Made by a program: the position numbers and the translations under genes. Shown one piece after another: positions 1 to 6,233 of a stretch of 8,204 nucleotides of DNA; the first letter of the stretch is position 1; every line of letters starts with the position of its first letter. The DNA is from Pullibacteroides sp964436335 (GTDB taxonomy: Bacteria; Bacteroidota; Bacteroidia; Bacteroidales; P3). The DNA lies in contig CAYTCD010000079.1 of the NCBI GenBank assembly GCA_964436335.1, positions 1 to 8,204 on the forward strand, read 5' to 3'. The notes beneath the pieces are model-generated. The model was not told the origin of the DNA, made no database searches, and was given only the letters and a program-made list of their open reading frames with translations.

Positions 1-135
1 GGCGTATTCGGAACAGGTGGGCGTGAACCGGCAGCTGGGTGGAAAAAACGGCGAGATACAAACCTGATAAAAGCGCACCAATAGCCGCAACAACCATCCA
101 ATGCCTTCTGAAGCACCTTTCCGGATCTTAATCAA
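1..135 (-). CDS. yidD: YidD, membrane protein insertion efficiency factor (3' part outside window)
   Basis: YidD is a small membrane-associated protein thought to help YidC/Sec insert inner-membrane proteins. The minus-strand frame reads LLVRFYQVCISPFFPPSCRF and then TPTCSEYA, which matches the family core (RFYQ..ISP...SCRF.PTCSEYA). Only about 45 codons are visible; the conserved GY-P-P end lies beyond base 1. No ATG precedes the conserved part in this frame. The best start is a TTG at 135-133, overlapping the rnpA stop by 8 nt; other TTG or GTG codons nearer the core (93, 90, 81, 78) are possible, so the start is uncertain. An ATG at 98-96 lies in a different frame with no family resemblance. 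The gene directly follows rnpA, as in many bacteria, and is presumably translated from the same transcript. The family call is firm; the start is not. Confidence 0.88.
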   Translation of the reverse strand, partial: MIKIRKGASEGIGWLLRLLVRFYQVCISPFFPPSCRFTPTCSEYA

Positions 136-523
136 CCCCCAAACGGGTCTTGAGCGTTGTTCCGACTTTTTCAACCTGTTGAAGCATTTGCAACAAAGAT
201 ACGTCCTTCTTGCCGGTAAATTGCAGAGAAAGCAACAAAAACTTATCGGAGGGAACCGGCGACACGAACAAATCCTTATGGAAGCGATACGATTCCCGTA
301 ACAAACGTTTGATCCGGTTGCGGTCAACCGCATGATGGAAACGGCTCTTGGGTGCATTCACCATTACCTTGCAGGCCACGTTCCCGGAGATTCTCTCTAC
401 CGGCAAATAACATGCCCTTAAAAGGCACTCTTTATTTCCTACCGTGAACCGCTTTCCTTTGGTGAACAAAAGGGTTATGAATCTTTTTTCAAAAAGGCGC
501 TCCTCTTTGGACAATTGCGGCAT
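128..523 (-). CDS. rnpA: Ribonuclease P protein component (RnpA)
   Basis: This is the protein subunit of RNase P. With the catalytic RNA (not in this window) it trims the 5' leader from tRNA precursors. From the ATG at 523-521 it is 131 residues, normal to slightly long for the family. The family signature is clear: an RNR-type basic motif, DRNRIKRLLRESYR at about residues 67-80, and an early LSKEERL segment typical of the N-terminus. The frame stays open upstream to an ATG at 574, but that would overlap hemD by 47 nt; the chosen start lies 4 nt after the hemD stop and gives the usual MPQLSKEERL beginning. It is not next to rpmH, the common arrangement in Proteobacteria and Firmicutes; the hemD-rnpA-yidD order is the one I know from Bacteroidales. 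Expression is likely coupled to hemD. Confidence 0.95.
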   Translation of the reverse strand: MPQLSKEERLFEKRFITLLFTKGKRFTVGNKECLLRACYLPVERISGNVACKVMVNAPKSRFHHAVDRNRIKRLLRESYRFHKDLFVSPVPSDKFLLLSLQFTGKKDVSLLQMLQQVEKVGTTLKTRLGVD

Positions 524-527
524 GATG

Positions 528-1493
528 CTACTTCTCGGCTTTTTGGGTACGTGTAGTCCGACTGATACGGCCACCTTTCTTACCGGCCATAACGGCCATG
601 GCCGCCGCCTTGTTGGCCGCCATCTTGCTTTCGGCCGTTTTTTTTGTGCGGGCGGCGGAGGTACTCTTGGCCGGTTTGGCTACCACCGGCTGCACTTTTT
701 TATAGCAATACTTGTCGGCTATTTTGGAAAGTTCCCATCCGTTCTTGTGCAGGTCTGTCAGAAATTCACTCAGAGCTTGTGTCATGGAACTCGAGGTAGG
801 TGTGGGCGCCGACAGGTTTACCTTCAGTCCGGCTTGGTCTGCGGCTTCGGCCACCGAAAGCCCGAATGTGGCTATCAGGGTTTTTTCCTGCTTGTATCCG
901 GGATAATTCTCAAACAAGGATTTTACACCCACAGGGCTGAAAAGCACTACCATGTCGAAATCCTCTATCTTGATTTCCGAAGCCACCTTGGCCGGCACCG
1001 TCCTATACATGGGCGCCCGCTTTAACGGAATCTTGGCCTTTGCGAAATAAGCCGGCACATCGGAATTGCTTTCTTCCGAACAAGGAAAAAGATACTTCTC
1101 GTCTTTATGCTTGGTTACCACTTCCATTAAATCGGCCGTGGTCTGCTTGCCGTAAAAAATCTTGCGTTTCCGGTATTGGATATAAGTCTGGATATAAAAG
1201 GCCACCGATTCCGAACTACAAAAGAACTTCATGGAGATAGGCACCTGCACCCGCATTTCCTTGGCCATTCTGAAATAATGGTCCACGGCGTGGCGGCTGT
1301 TGAGTACAACGGATTTATAATCAAAAAGGTTAATTTTGTTTTTGCGGAACTCTACGGCAGAATAGCCTTCTATCTGAATCAGTTTCTTAAAAACGATCTT
1401 CAGTCCGAACTTGTCGGCGATAGCTTTGTAAGGTGATTTTTCGTAATCGGCCGGTACCGGTTGCGAAACAAGGACTTTTTTTACCTTCAACAT
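528..1493 (-). CDS. hemD: Uroporphyrinogen-III synthase (HemD) with a basic C-terminal tail
   Basis: HemD closes and rearranges hydroxymethylbilane to uroporphyrinogen III in the cytoplasm, the branch point to heme and siroheme. The first ~250 residues resemble the Bacteroidales HemD type: a VKKVLVSQP start, VVLNSRHAVDHYF (62-74), FFCSSESVAFY (90-100), MYRTVPAKV (162-170) and VVLFSPVGVKSLFENYP (182-198). HemD proteins conserve little active-site sequence, so the call rests on overall pattern and context. The oddity is the length, 321 residues against roughly 250. Residues ~265-321 form a low-complexity Ala/Lys/Thr/Ser/Arg tail with 16 Lys/Arg and only 2 acidic residues, probably disordered. 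The tail runs to 4 nt before rnpA, so the gene fills its slot and is not obviously frameshifted. A 63-nt gap separates it from the upstream DUF4271 gene, and a promoter of its own is possible. Confidence 0.88.
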   Translation of the reverse strand: MLKVKKVLVSQPVPADYEKSPYKAIADKFGLKIVFKKLIQIEGYSAVEFRKNKINLFDYKSVVLNSRHAVDHYFRMAKEMRVQVPISMKFFCSSESVAFYIQTYIQYRKRKIFYGKQTTADLMEVVTKHKDEKYLFPCSEESNSDVPAYFAKAKIPLKRAPMYRTVPAKVASEIKIEDFDMVVLFSPVGVKSLFENYPGYKQEKTLIATFGLSVAEAADQAGLKVNLSAPTPTSSSMTQALSEFLTDLHKNGWELSKIADKYCYKKVQPVVAKPAKSTSAARTKKTAESKMAANKAAAMAVMAGKKGGRISRTTRTQKAEK

Positions 1494-1556
1494 CTTGCGT
1501 GCATCCCCTTATTTTACCGCCCGAAAGTATGGAGACACCTCTCTGGAAAGTATGTC
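1494..1556 (-). promoter_or_regulatory. Possible hemD promoter region with repeated GAAAGTATG
   Basis: This 63-nt gap is the longest inside the minus-strand gene cluster. On the minus strand, 1529-1522 reads TACTTTCG, one mismatch from the Bacteroidota -7 box TAnnTTTG, about 30 nt before the hemD start. The 9-mer GAAAGTATG occurs twice on the plus strand, at 1523-1531 and 1546-1554, 23 nt apart. No convincing -33 TTTG element lies at the expected 19-21 nt spacing, so promoter function is a guess from the box alone. No terminator-like hairpin is seen here. Confidence 0.3.
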
Positions 1557-2279
1557 TTATACGACAAGCGGACCAAAAAACATCTGCCACAAAATTGCAA
1601 ATGACAGAATTTCGAGGGCGCAAAAGTAAACAAAAATATGGAGGTAAGAAAACCGGCTATAGTTTTTTCCCACTATAACGCTTTTTAAAGTATTTACAAT
1701 AAAGAACATAAGAAACAACACACCTGTAACCCAAAGGATGACACCCCTGCCGGAGTTTTCCATATACACCGAACACAAAAGCAACGGCAAGGCCACCAGC
1801 GAAAACGGCATATCGTGATACAGACCCGTTTTCCACACAAAAAGCCCGAACTTTTTTTCGGCAAAGACAACCGATACCATACGCAGCACCACCCACTTCA
1901 CAGCATAAAAAGAAAGCACGAAAAGACTGCAACGCAACAACAGCGGATTGTCTCCTTGAGAAAGAAGCCGGACGGCATCCAAAGAATCGGAATACAGCCA
2001 AAAGTTGTAGGTCCACCACACAAAGGCCAATATCGACAAGAGAAGATATATCGAATCGCTGCGATGTGCGCCTCTGCCTTTGACGGAAGAAACCTTATGC
2101 CGGTTCAGATCCCGGAAATCGAAAATGCGGCGGTATATCTCTTCTATTTCCCGGTAATGGCGGAACACCGCCCATGCAAAAAACACCGATACAACGAAGA
2201 CCCAGATGTTCATTTCCGGAAACTCCCTTTCCGGGAAAGGCCTCCAATACAAAACCGGCGAAACATCATTCATCGTCAT
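1557..2279 (-). CDS. DUF4271 family integral membrane protein
   Basis: The function of this family is unknown. The 240-residue protein matches the DUF4271 type that precedes hemD in Bacteroidota, with a charged cytoplasmic-looking stretch after the first helix and a C-terminal FSYLHIFVYFCALEILSFAI segment. About six hydrophobic segments are visible, near residues 24-40, 76-95, 112-132, 155-173, 182-200 and 211-236. A basic loop (RDLNRHKVSSVKGRGAHR, ~56-73) lies between the first two. The start overlaps the stop of the upstream ABC ATPase gene as ATGA (2279-2276); a second ATG two codons later (2273) is an alternative. The overlap implies translational coupling with the ATPase, but I see no sequence evidence that the two form a transporter. 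The family assignment is from recognition of pattern and position, without a search. Confidence 0.8.
   Translation of the reverse strand: MTMNDVSPVLYWRPFPEREFPEMNIWVFVVSVFFAWAVFRHYREIEEIYRRIFDFRDLNRHKVSSVKGRGAHRSDSIYLLLSILAFVWWTYNFWLYSDSLDAVRLLSQGDNPLLLRCSLFVLSFYAVKWVVLRMVSVVFAEKKFGLFVWKTGLYHDMPFSLVALPLLLCSVYMENSGRGVILWVTGVLFLMFFIVNTLKSVIVGKNYSRFSYLHIFVYFCALEILSFAILWQMFFGPLVV
1621..1628 (-). promoter_or_regulatory. TAnnTTTG -7 box inside the 3' end of the DUF4271 gene
   Basis: The minus strand reads TACTTTTG followed by CGCCC, an exact match to the Bacteroidota -7 consensus TAnnTTTG. About 20 nt upstream is GGTTTTC, an imperfect -33 TTTG. It lies inside the DUF4271 coding sequence, 128 nt before the hemD start, and could give hemD-rnpA-yidD their own transcript. 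A chance match in AT-rich coding sequence cannot be excluded. Confidence 0.35.
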
Positions 2280-3208
2280 GGTTTCTGTTGTTGCGTTGTT
2301 TCCCGGGTGAGACGGTGAAACACCGCCTCAAGACTGTTTTCCTCGCGCTGCAGCGTAAGTACGGACAAGCCTTTTTCCACCGCGAAACGAAAGATGAGGG
2401 GCCGCAGGTCAACCGATGCCGCAGCTTGTATTTCGTAACACGCTCCTTCCTTGCCACGCACCATCTCCACACCGGAAATGGCCTGTATCTCGGCTATATC
2501 TATCTCACGGTCAAACTCCACTTTCAGCAATGCCCCGCCCCCCATGTTCCGCATGATTTCGTGCGTGGGTGCATCGGCCACAAGACATCCGCCGTTGAGC
2601 AACAGAACCCTGTCGCACACGGCTTCCACTTCCTGCATGATATGGGTGGAAAGTATCACCGTTTTCTGTTTTCCTATTTCCCGTATCAAGGTTCTGACTT
2701 CTTCCAGTTGGTTGGGATCAAGCCCGGAAGAAGGCTCATCCAACACCAATACGTCAGGTTCGTGCATCAAGGCCTGGGCAAGCCCCACACGCTGACGATA
2801 ACCCTTTGAGAGCTGCCCTATCTTTTTGCCCGCCTCAACCCCCAATCCCGTAAGGGATATCACTTCTTCCCGCCGCTTGGCCGCTTTGCGGGCGTCCATA
2901 TAGATACCGCCGGCAAAATCAAGGTATTCCCGTACATACATATCGAGGTAGAGCGGATTATGTTCGGGAAGATAGCCTATATGGGAACGCACCTTGAGCG
3001 ATTCGCAAGCCGTGTCGAGACCGCACACCGCCACCCTTCCGGAAGAAGGGGGGATATAACAGCAGATAATCTTCATCAGTGTGGACTTACCCGCGCCGTT
3101 AGGGCCCAACAATCCCACCACTTCGGCTTTGTCAACCGAAAAACTCAGATTGTGGAGTGCCTGCCGGTCTCCATAAAACTTGCTTACCTGTGCCACTTCC
3201 AGAAACAT
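2276..3208 (-). CDS. gldA: ABC transporter ATP-binding protein, GldA-like
   Basis: This is a cytoplasmic ATPase of an ABC system, 310 residues. Visible motifs are Walker A GPNGAGKST (35-43), the GldA-like Q-loop region GYLPEHNPLYLDMYVREYL (78-96), an ABC signature LSKGYRQR (133-140, LSKGY in place of LSGGQ), Walker B VLVLDEP (153-159), D-loop SGLD (161-164) and H-loop His189. A further ~90 residues form a C-terminal regulatory-type domain, as in GldA. In gliding Flavobacteria, GldA works with the membrane proteins GldF and GldG. Neither is next to this gene, so the name marks the subfamily and not proof of gliding. The frame is open to an ATG at 3262, but that lies inside guaD. The ATG at 3208 begins MFLEVAQVSKFYG, the normal start of the fold, 13 nt after guaD. 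It overlaps the downstream DUF4271 gene by 4 nt. Confidence 0.85.
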   Translation of the reverse strand: MFLEVAQVSKFYGDRQALHNLSFSVDKAEVVGLLGPNGAGKSTLMKIICCYIPPSSGRVAVCGLDTACESLKVRSHIGYLPEHNPLYLDMYVREYLDFAGGIYMDARKAAKRREEVISLTGLGVEAGKKIGQLSKGYRQRVGLAQALMHEPDVLVLDEPSSGLDPNQLEEVRTLIREIGKQKTVILSTHIMQEVEAVCDRVLLLNGGCLVADAPTHEIMRNMGGGALLKVEFDREIDIAEIQAISGVEMVRGKEGACYEIQAAASVDLRPLIFRFAVEKGLSVLTLQREENSLEAVFHRLTRETTQQQKP

Positions 3209-3221
3209 ACGCGCAACAGAC

Positions 3222-3686
3222 TTAATAGGGTATCTTGCTTTCGTATTTTTTCCAATGCGCAAATGGGGTTTTGCCTTCCTCGCGCAACAGAACGCTTACC
3301 GGAATCTTGCGTTGCGGATACGGTTTCCCTATTTCCCGATAGAGGAACTCATCGTCAAAACCCGCTTCGGCGGCATCTTGTCGCAAACCCGAAATATAAA
3401 TCCTGTCCACCCGTGCCCAATAGATGGCCGAAAGGCACATCGGACAAGGTTCGCAACTGGAGTAAATCTCGCAACCGGAAAGGTCGAAAGTACCCAACTT
3501 GCGACAGGCCTCGCGGATAGCGTTTACTTCGGCATGCGCCGTGGGATCGTTGTCTAAGGTAACCGTATTGCCGGTACGGGCAATCACCCGGCCTTCCTTT
3601 ACAATCAGCGCGGCAAACGGCCCGCCGCCCTTCTTTATATTCTCGCAGGCCAGCGCAACGGCTTCCTGCATAAATTCAGCGTTCAT
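3222..3686 (-). CDS. guaD: Guanine deaminase, cytidine-deaminase fold (GuaD type)
   Basis: It hydrolyses guanine to xanthine and ammonia, a purine salvage or catabolism step in the cytoplasm. The 154-residue protein has the zinc deaminase motifs TAHAEV (His51 zinc ligand, Glu53 proton shuttle) and SCEPCPMC (Cys81 and Cys84 ligands). Several segments match my memory of Bacillus subtilis GuaD closely: GGPFAALIVK, NDPTAHAEVNAIR, CPMCLSAIYWAR, AAEAGFDDEFLYREI, and the aromatic-rich C-terminal end WKKYESKIPY, which in GuaD closes over the partner subunit's active site. TadA (tRNA adenosine deaminase) shares the zinc motifs but lacks the AGFDD-FIYKEI segment and this C-terminus, so it is the less likely alternative. 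It starts 4 nt after the protease gene's tandem stop codons and ends 13 nt before the ABC gene. All catalytic residues are present. Confidence 0.87.
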   Translation of the reverse strand: MNAEFMQEAVALACENIKKGGGPFAALIVKEGRVIARTGNTVTLDNDPTAHAEVNAIREACRKLGTFDLSGCEIYSSCEPCPMCLSAIYWARVDRIYISGLRQDAAEAGFDDEFLYREIGKPYPQRKIPVSVLLREEGKTPFAHWKKYESKIPY

Positions 3687-3690
3687 CTTA

Positions 3691-5364
3691 TTATCTGTTT
3701 TCTGCTTTCAGAAAATCTTGGTACAAGACCGGATCCAACAATATCTCCACCGCACGTTTCACAATGGGATCGCCCGCCAGTTCAGCCTCGGCCCGGCCGG
3801 CCTTATAGTAATAGCGCGACACGATTTCCTCCCGCAAAAGTTCCTCTATCTCCTTGCGGTTTTTCAAAAGGTCGTCTTTCTTGGTTGCCTCCAGACGCAA
3901 AGCAAGCTGTTCAAACTGTTCGTGCACTTCCTGCCAGCAACTGTCGCCCTGTACCTTTGTTCTAAATTCTTCCAATGCTTTTTCCGAAGCCAACTTGTAA
4001 CTGTAGTCCCGGTTTTTCATAAAGGCCAGAAAGTCGGCATATATCGCATCCGTTATCTTGAAATCGGCAATCTTGCCTATTTTATCGTGTTTGGCCACAT
4101 ACCGGTTGGCGTAGTCGAAAATCAAAAATTTCGATACCAGGCTCACCGCCACATCGCTCATAAGAGAAACCGGTAACTCTTCATCGGGTTCTATGCCATC
4201 GCCGTCATAGACCACGCGGCCCGCCGCCGTCTTAAAGGCGTTGCGCAATGAATCGGGAATAGGCAGAGCGTGGCCGTTTTCGTCTTTGTTGCTATAATCC
4301 AAAGCCTGCACACAACGGCCACTGGGAATGTAGTATTTGGCCACCGTTACTTTCATCTGCGCATTGTAGGGAAGCGGCAGAATATTCTGTACCAATCCCT
4401 TTCCGAAAGTGCGCTCTCCCACCAAAACAGCACGGTCATAGTCTTGCATGGCGCCGGTAAGGATTTCGGAGGCCGAAGCGGTGCCGCGGCTAGTAAGGAA
4501 AACAATGGGAATCTGCACATCCACCGGTTGCTTGGTGGTGAAATAAGTGGTGTTTCGGCCTTCGGTCTTTCCCTTGGTGCTGACCACTGGAACTCCCTTA
4601 CGGTAAAAAAGGTTCACGATATCCACCGCCTCGTTGAGCAATCCGCCGCCATTGTAGCGCAAATCATAAACCAGATATTTCATGCCCTTTTCTTTAAGTG
4701 CAAGAAACGCCTGCTTCACTTCTTCCACCGCTCCTTGTGTAAAGCCATCCTGCCGGATATAGCCTACGCTGTCGCGCAACATGCCGCTGTAGGTAACGTT
4801 CTTTATCCTGATTTCCTGCCGCACTATATTCACCTCCATCGGCTTGGAAACGCCCTCCCTTTCGATGGTGAGCGTAAGCGAAGTACCCGCCTGGCCTTTA
4901 AGCAACGCACTCACATCGGAAGTACTTTTACCCTTGGTGGATTCTCCGTTCACGGCCAATATCTTGTCTCCCGGCCGCAAACCCGCCTTGTCGGCGGGAA
5001 AACCTTCGTAGGGATCGGAAATATACACGTAACCGTTCCGGTAGTGGATGGTGGAACCAATGCCACCGTATTCGCCCTCGGTCATAATCCTGAAATCCTC
5101 TATATCGGATTCGGGAATATACAACGTATAAGGGTCAAGGGTCTGCAACATGGCATCCATCGCAGACTTCATCAAATCTCCGGGCTTTATGCCATCTACA
5201 TACACCAATTCCAGATTCTTATAAACCGAAGAAAATATCTCCAGATTCTTTAAAATCTCGAATTCGTTTTTCCTGCCCGCTTCCCGTTGCTGTGCACAAA
5301 GAAAACCCGGCCACGAAAACAAAAGAAGAAAGGCGATTACCGCGATTTTTTTCGGACTTCTCAT
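3691..5364 (-). CDS. S41 family C-terminal processing peptidase, exported
   Basis: This is a serine endopeptidase of the Tsp/CtpA type, which cleaves proteins near their C-termini in the cell envelope. Length is 557 residues. Residues 1-24 form a signal peptide (basic MRSPKK, hydrophobic core, then CA|QQ); the Cys at 23 lacks a good lipobox. A PDZ-like domain spans ~95-175 (YGGIGSTI ... GLRPGDKILAVNG). The S41 core (~185-350) contains YDLRYNGGG (233-241), SRGTASASEI with catalytic Ser297, and GERTFGKGLVQ with Lys322. The Ser-Lys distance of 25 equals that of E. coli Prc (Ser452/Lys477). A ~200-residue charged helical C-terminal region follows, as in Bacteroidota homologues. The start overlaps the maf stop by one base (TAATG). 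The gene ends in two in-frame TAA codons, 3693-3691 and 3690-3688. Substrates cannot be told from sequence. Confidence 0.93.
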   Translation of the reverse strand: MRSPKKIAVIAFLLLFSWPGFLCAQQREAGRKNEFEILKNLEIFSSVYKNLELVYVDGIKPGDLMKSAMDAMLQTLDPYTLYIPESDIEDFRIMTEGEYGGIGSTIHYRNGYVYISDPYEGFPADKAGLRPGDKILAVNGESTKGKSTSDVSALLKGQAGTSLTLTIEREGVSKPMEVNIVRQEIRIKNVTYSGMLRDSVGYIRQDGFTQGAVEEVKQAFLALKEKGMKYLVYDLRYNGGGLLNEAVDIVNLFYRKGVPVVSTKGKTEGRNTTYFTTKQPVDVQIPIVFLTSRGTASASEILTGAMQDYDRAVLVGERTFGKGLVQNILPLPYNAQMKVTVAKYYIPSGRCVQALDYSNKDENGHALPIPDSLRNAFKTAAGRVVYDGDGIEPDEELPVSLMSDVAVSLVSKFLIFDYANRYVAKHDKIGKIADFKITDAIYADFLAFMKNRDYSYKLASEKALEEFRTKVQGDSCWQEVHEQFEQLALRLEATKKDDLLKNRKEIEELLREEIVSRYYYKAGRAEAELAGDPIVKRAVEILLDPVLYQDFLKAENR

Positions 5365-5963
5365 TAGTGTTCGGCATTGTAGATTTCAGAAAGTACCCGG
5401 TAGAGCCTTTGCGTGGGAAGCCCCATCACGTTGTAGAAAGAACCCTCCACCGACTCGATGCCCACATAGCCTATCCATTCCTGGATTCCGTAGGCACCGG
5501 CCTTGTCGTAGGGCTTGTAGGTATCCACATAGTATTCGATTTCTTCGAGCGTGAACACCCGGAAAGTAACTTTCGACTCTACCGAGAACGTGTATTGTTT
5601 TTCCTTGCTCCGTATCGAAAGCCCTGTAATCACCTTGTGGGTCTGCCCCGAAAGCGAATAAAGCGTGCGTATCGCCTGATCGCGGTCTTTGGGTTTGTGA
5701 AAAGGCTTGTTTTCCAGCAACACCATCGTATCGGCGGTAATGAGCAGGTAGTTTTCGGGCAGTTCCTCATCGGTGAACGCCATCGACTTGAGGTGCGCCA
5801 GATATTCGGGAACGCTCTCGCGGGGAATGGAAAGCGGGTAGTTCTCTTCCACCTCCTTGCTCATCACCTCGAACTCGAAACCCAGCGAGGAAAGCAGGTC
5901 TTTCCTGCGCGGAGAGGAAGAACCCAACACCAAACGGTAGGGAAAATTCTGGAAAGGAAGCAT
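5364..5963 (-). CDS. maf: Maf family nucleotide pyrophosphatase (dTTP/UTP type)
   Basis: Maf proteins hydrolyse nucleoside triphosphates to monophosphates, removing non-canonical or excess nucleotides; some have been tied to septum formation. The 199-residue protein shows the N-terminal substrate loop LVLGSSSPRRKDLLSSLG (11-28), the catalytic segment ITADTMV (75-81, Asp78), HKPKD (89-93), LSGQTHKVITG (104-114), YDKAGAYGIQ (152-161) and FYNVMGLP (176-183). The DKAGAYGIQ motif is that of E. coli YhdE (dTTP/UTP pyrophosphatase), in contrast to the YceF (m7GTP) branch, so dTTP/UTP is the likelier substrate. It is the first gene of the minus-strand run, with a candidate promoter ~95 nt upstream, and it shares one base with the start of the protease gene. 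Nothing looks truncated. Confidence 0.93.
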   Translation of the reverse strand: MLPFQNFPYRLVLGSSSPRRKDLLSSLGFEFEVMSKEVEENYPLSIPRESVPEYLAHLKSMAFTDEELPENYLLITADTMVLLENKPFHKPKDRDQAIRTLYSLSGQTHKVITGLSIRSKEKQYTFSVESKVTFRVFTLEEIEYYVDTYKPYDKAGAYGIQEWIGYVGIESVEGSFYNVMGLPTQRLYRVLSEIYNAEH

Positions 5964-6006
5964 AGTATTCCGTTTTTATTTTCTAAGGATGCCCAAAGCC
6001 GACAGC

Positions 6007-6035
6007 GCCAACCGCAGAATTGCCCGCAGGTTGGC
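6007..6035 (-). other. Possible hairpin in the maf operon leader
   Basis: GCCAACC (6007-6013) and GGTTGGC (6029-6035) are exact inverted copies around a 15-nt loop. If transcription starts near 6051 on the minus strand, this hairpin sits in the 5' leader, about 43 nt before the maf start codon. A leader role is inferred only from position; no known riboswitch pattern is recognised. The loop is GC-rich and no T-run follows, so it is not a terminator. Confidence 0.3.
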
Positions 6036-6057
6036 TTGCCGGGGGCGAACAAACTTT

Positions 6058-6065
6058 CAAAGATA
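6058..6065 (-). promoter_or_regulatory. Candidate promoter (-7 box) of the maf operon
   Basis: The minus strand reads TATCTTTG, an exact match to the Bacteroidota -7 consensus TAnnTTTG. CTTG lies 22 nt upstream on that strand (6091-6088), a near match to the -33 TTTG at slightly long spacing. Transcription would begin near 6051, giving a leader of about 88 nt before the maf ATG. It is the best promoter candidate for the eight-gene run. Confidence 0.5.
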
Positions 6066-6086
6066 CGAAAAAGTTGAGAGCAGGAA

Positions 6087-6100
6087 TCAAGTGAACTTGA
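6087..6100. repeat. Perfect 14-bp inverted repeat, candidate operator
   Basis: TCAAGT-GA-ACTTGA is a perfect 6-2-6 inverted repeat in the divergent intergenic region. It overlaps the putative -33 element of the maf promoter and lies about 80 nt before the -7-like box of the transporter gene. Its size and symmetry suit a dimeric DNA-binding protein. No regulator is encoded in the window, so the binding partner is unknown. Confidence 0.4.
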
Positions 6101-6180
6101 CTTTTGCCGCGACCGGGCATCTTGAATAAAGCCAGTGTCAAGAAATTTTGGCGGATTACCGAGGATTCGGGAATATTCGC

Positions 6181-6188
6181 TAAATTTG
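6181..6188 (+). promoter_or_regulatory. Candidate -7 box of the POT transporter gene
   Basis: TAAATTTG matches TAnnTTTG exactly and is followed by CC. The predicted transcript start, near 6195, leaves a leader of roughly 40 nt before the ATG at 6234. No TTTG is found 19-21 nt upstream; the nearest (6147-6150) is 30 nt away, so the -33 part is missing or weak. Confidence 0.4.
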
Positions 6189-6233
6189 CCTTTTACGCTT
6201 GATTTTTTTAGTACTAACCATAAATCTATCATC

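Noticed and set aside
593..604. 12-bp palindrome CGGCCATGGCCG
   Set aside because: It lies in Ala/Met codons of the repetitive hemD tail; self-complementary GGCC runs are expected there by composition, so a site function is not supported.
528..701. hemD tail as a frameshifted remnant of a separate gene
   Set aside because: The frame is continuous, ends 4 nt before rnpA like the other tight junctions, and neither other frame shows a recognisable domain. Kept only as a test to be done.
444..1025. 193-codon plus-strand frame opposite hemD
   Set aside because: Its Gly/His/Arg-rich sequence is the complement of the hemD tail codons; no recognisable domain.
3209..3262. N-terminal extension of the ABC ATPase to an ATG at 3262
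   Set aside because: It would overlap the end of guaD by 41 nt and adds residues not found before the conserved VAQVSKFYG start.
3222..3686. TadA (tRNA-specific adenosine deaminase) for the deaminase gene
   Set aside because: The AEAGFDDEFLYREI segment and the aromatic C-terminus are those of guanine deaminase; only the zinc motifs are shared with TadA.
4270..5253. 327-codon plus-strand frame opposite the S41 protease
   Set aside because: No family resemblance; composition rich in His/Arg as expected from antisense reading of the protease gene, which has intact catalytic residues.
5293..5364. Lipoprotein signal in the S41 protease
   Set aside because: The Cys at residue 23 is preceded by Gly-Phe-Leu, which does not fit a lipobox; CA|QQ suits signal peptidase I better.
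5292..6077. 261-codon plus-strand frame opposite maf and its leader
   Set aside because: Antisense shadow of a well-conserved maf gene; it also crosses the promoter region.
6135..6233. N-terminal extension of the transporter to an ATG at 6135
   Set aside because: The added 33 residues are polar, unlike the family, and the region holds the predicted -7 box.
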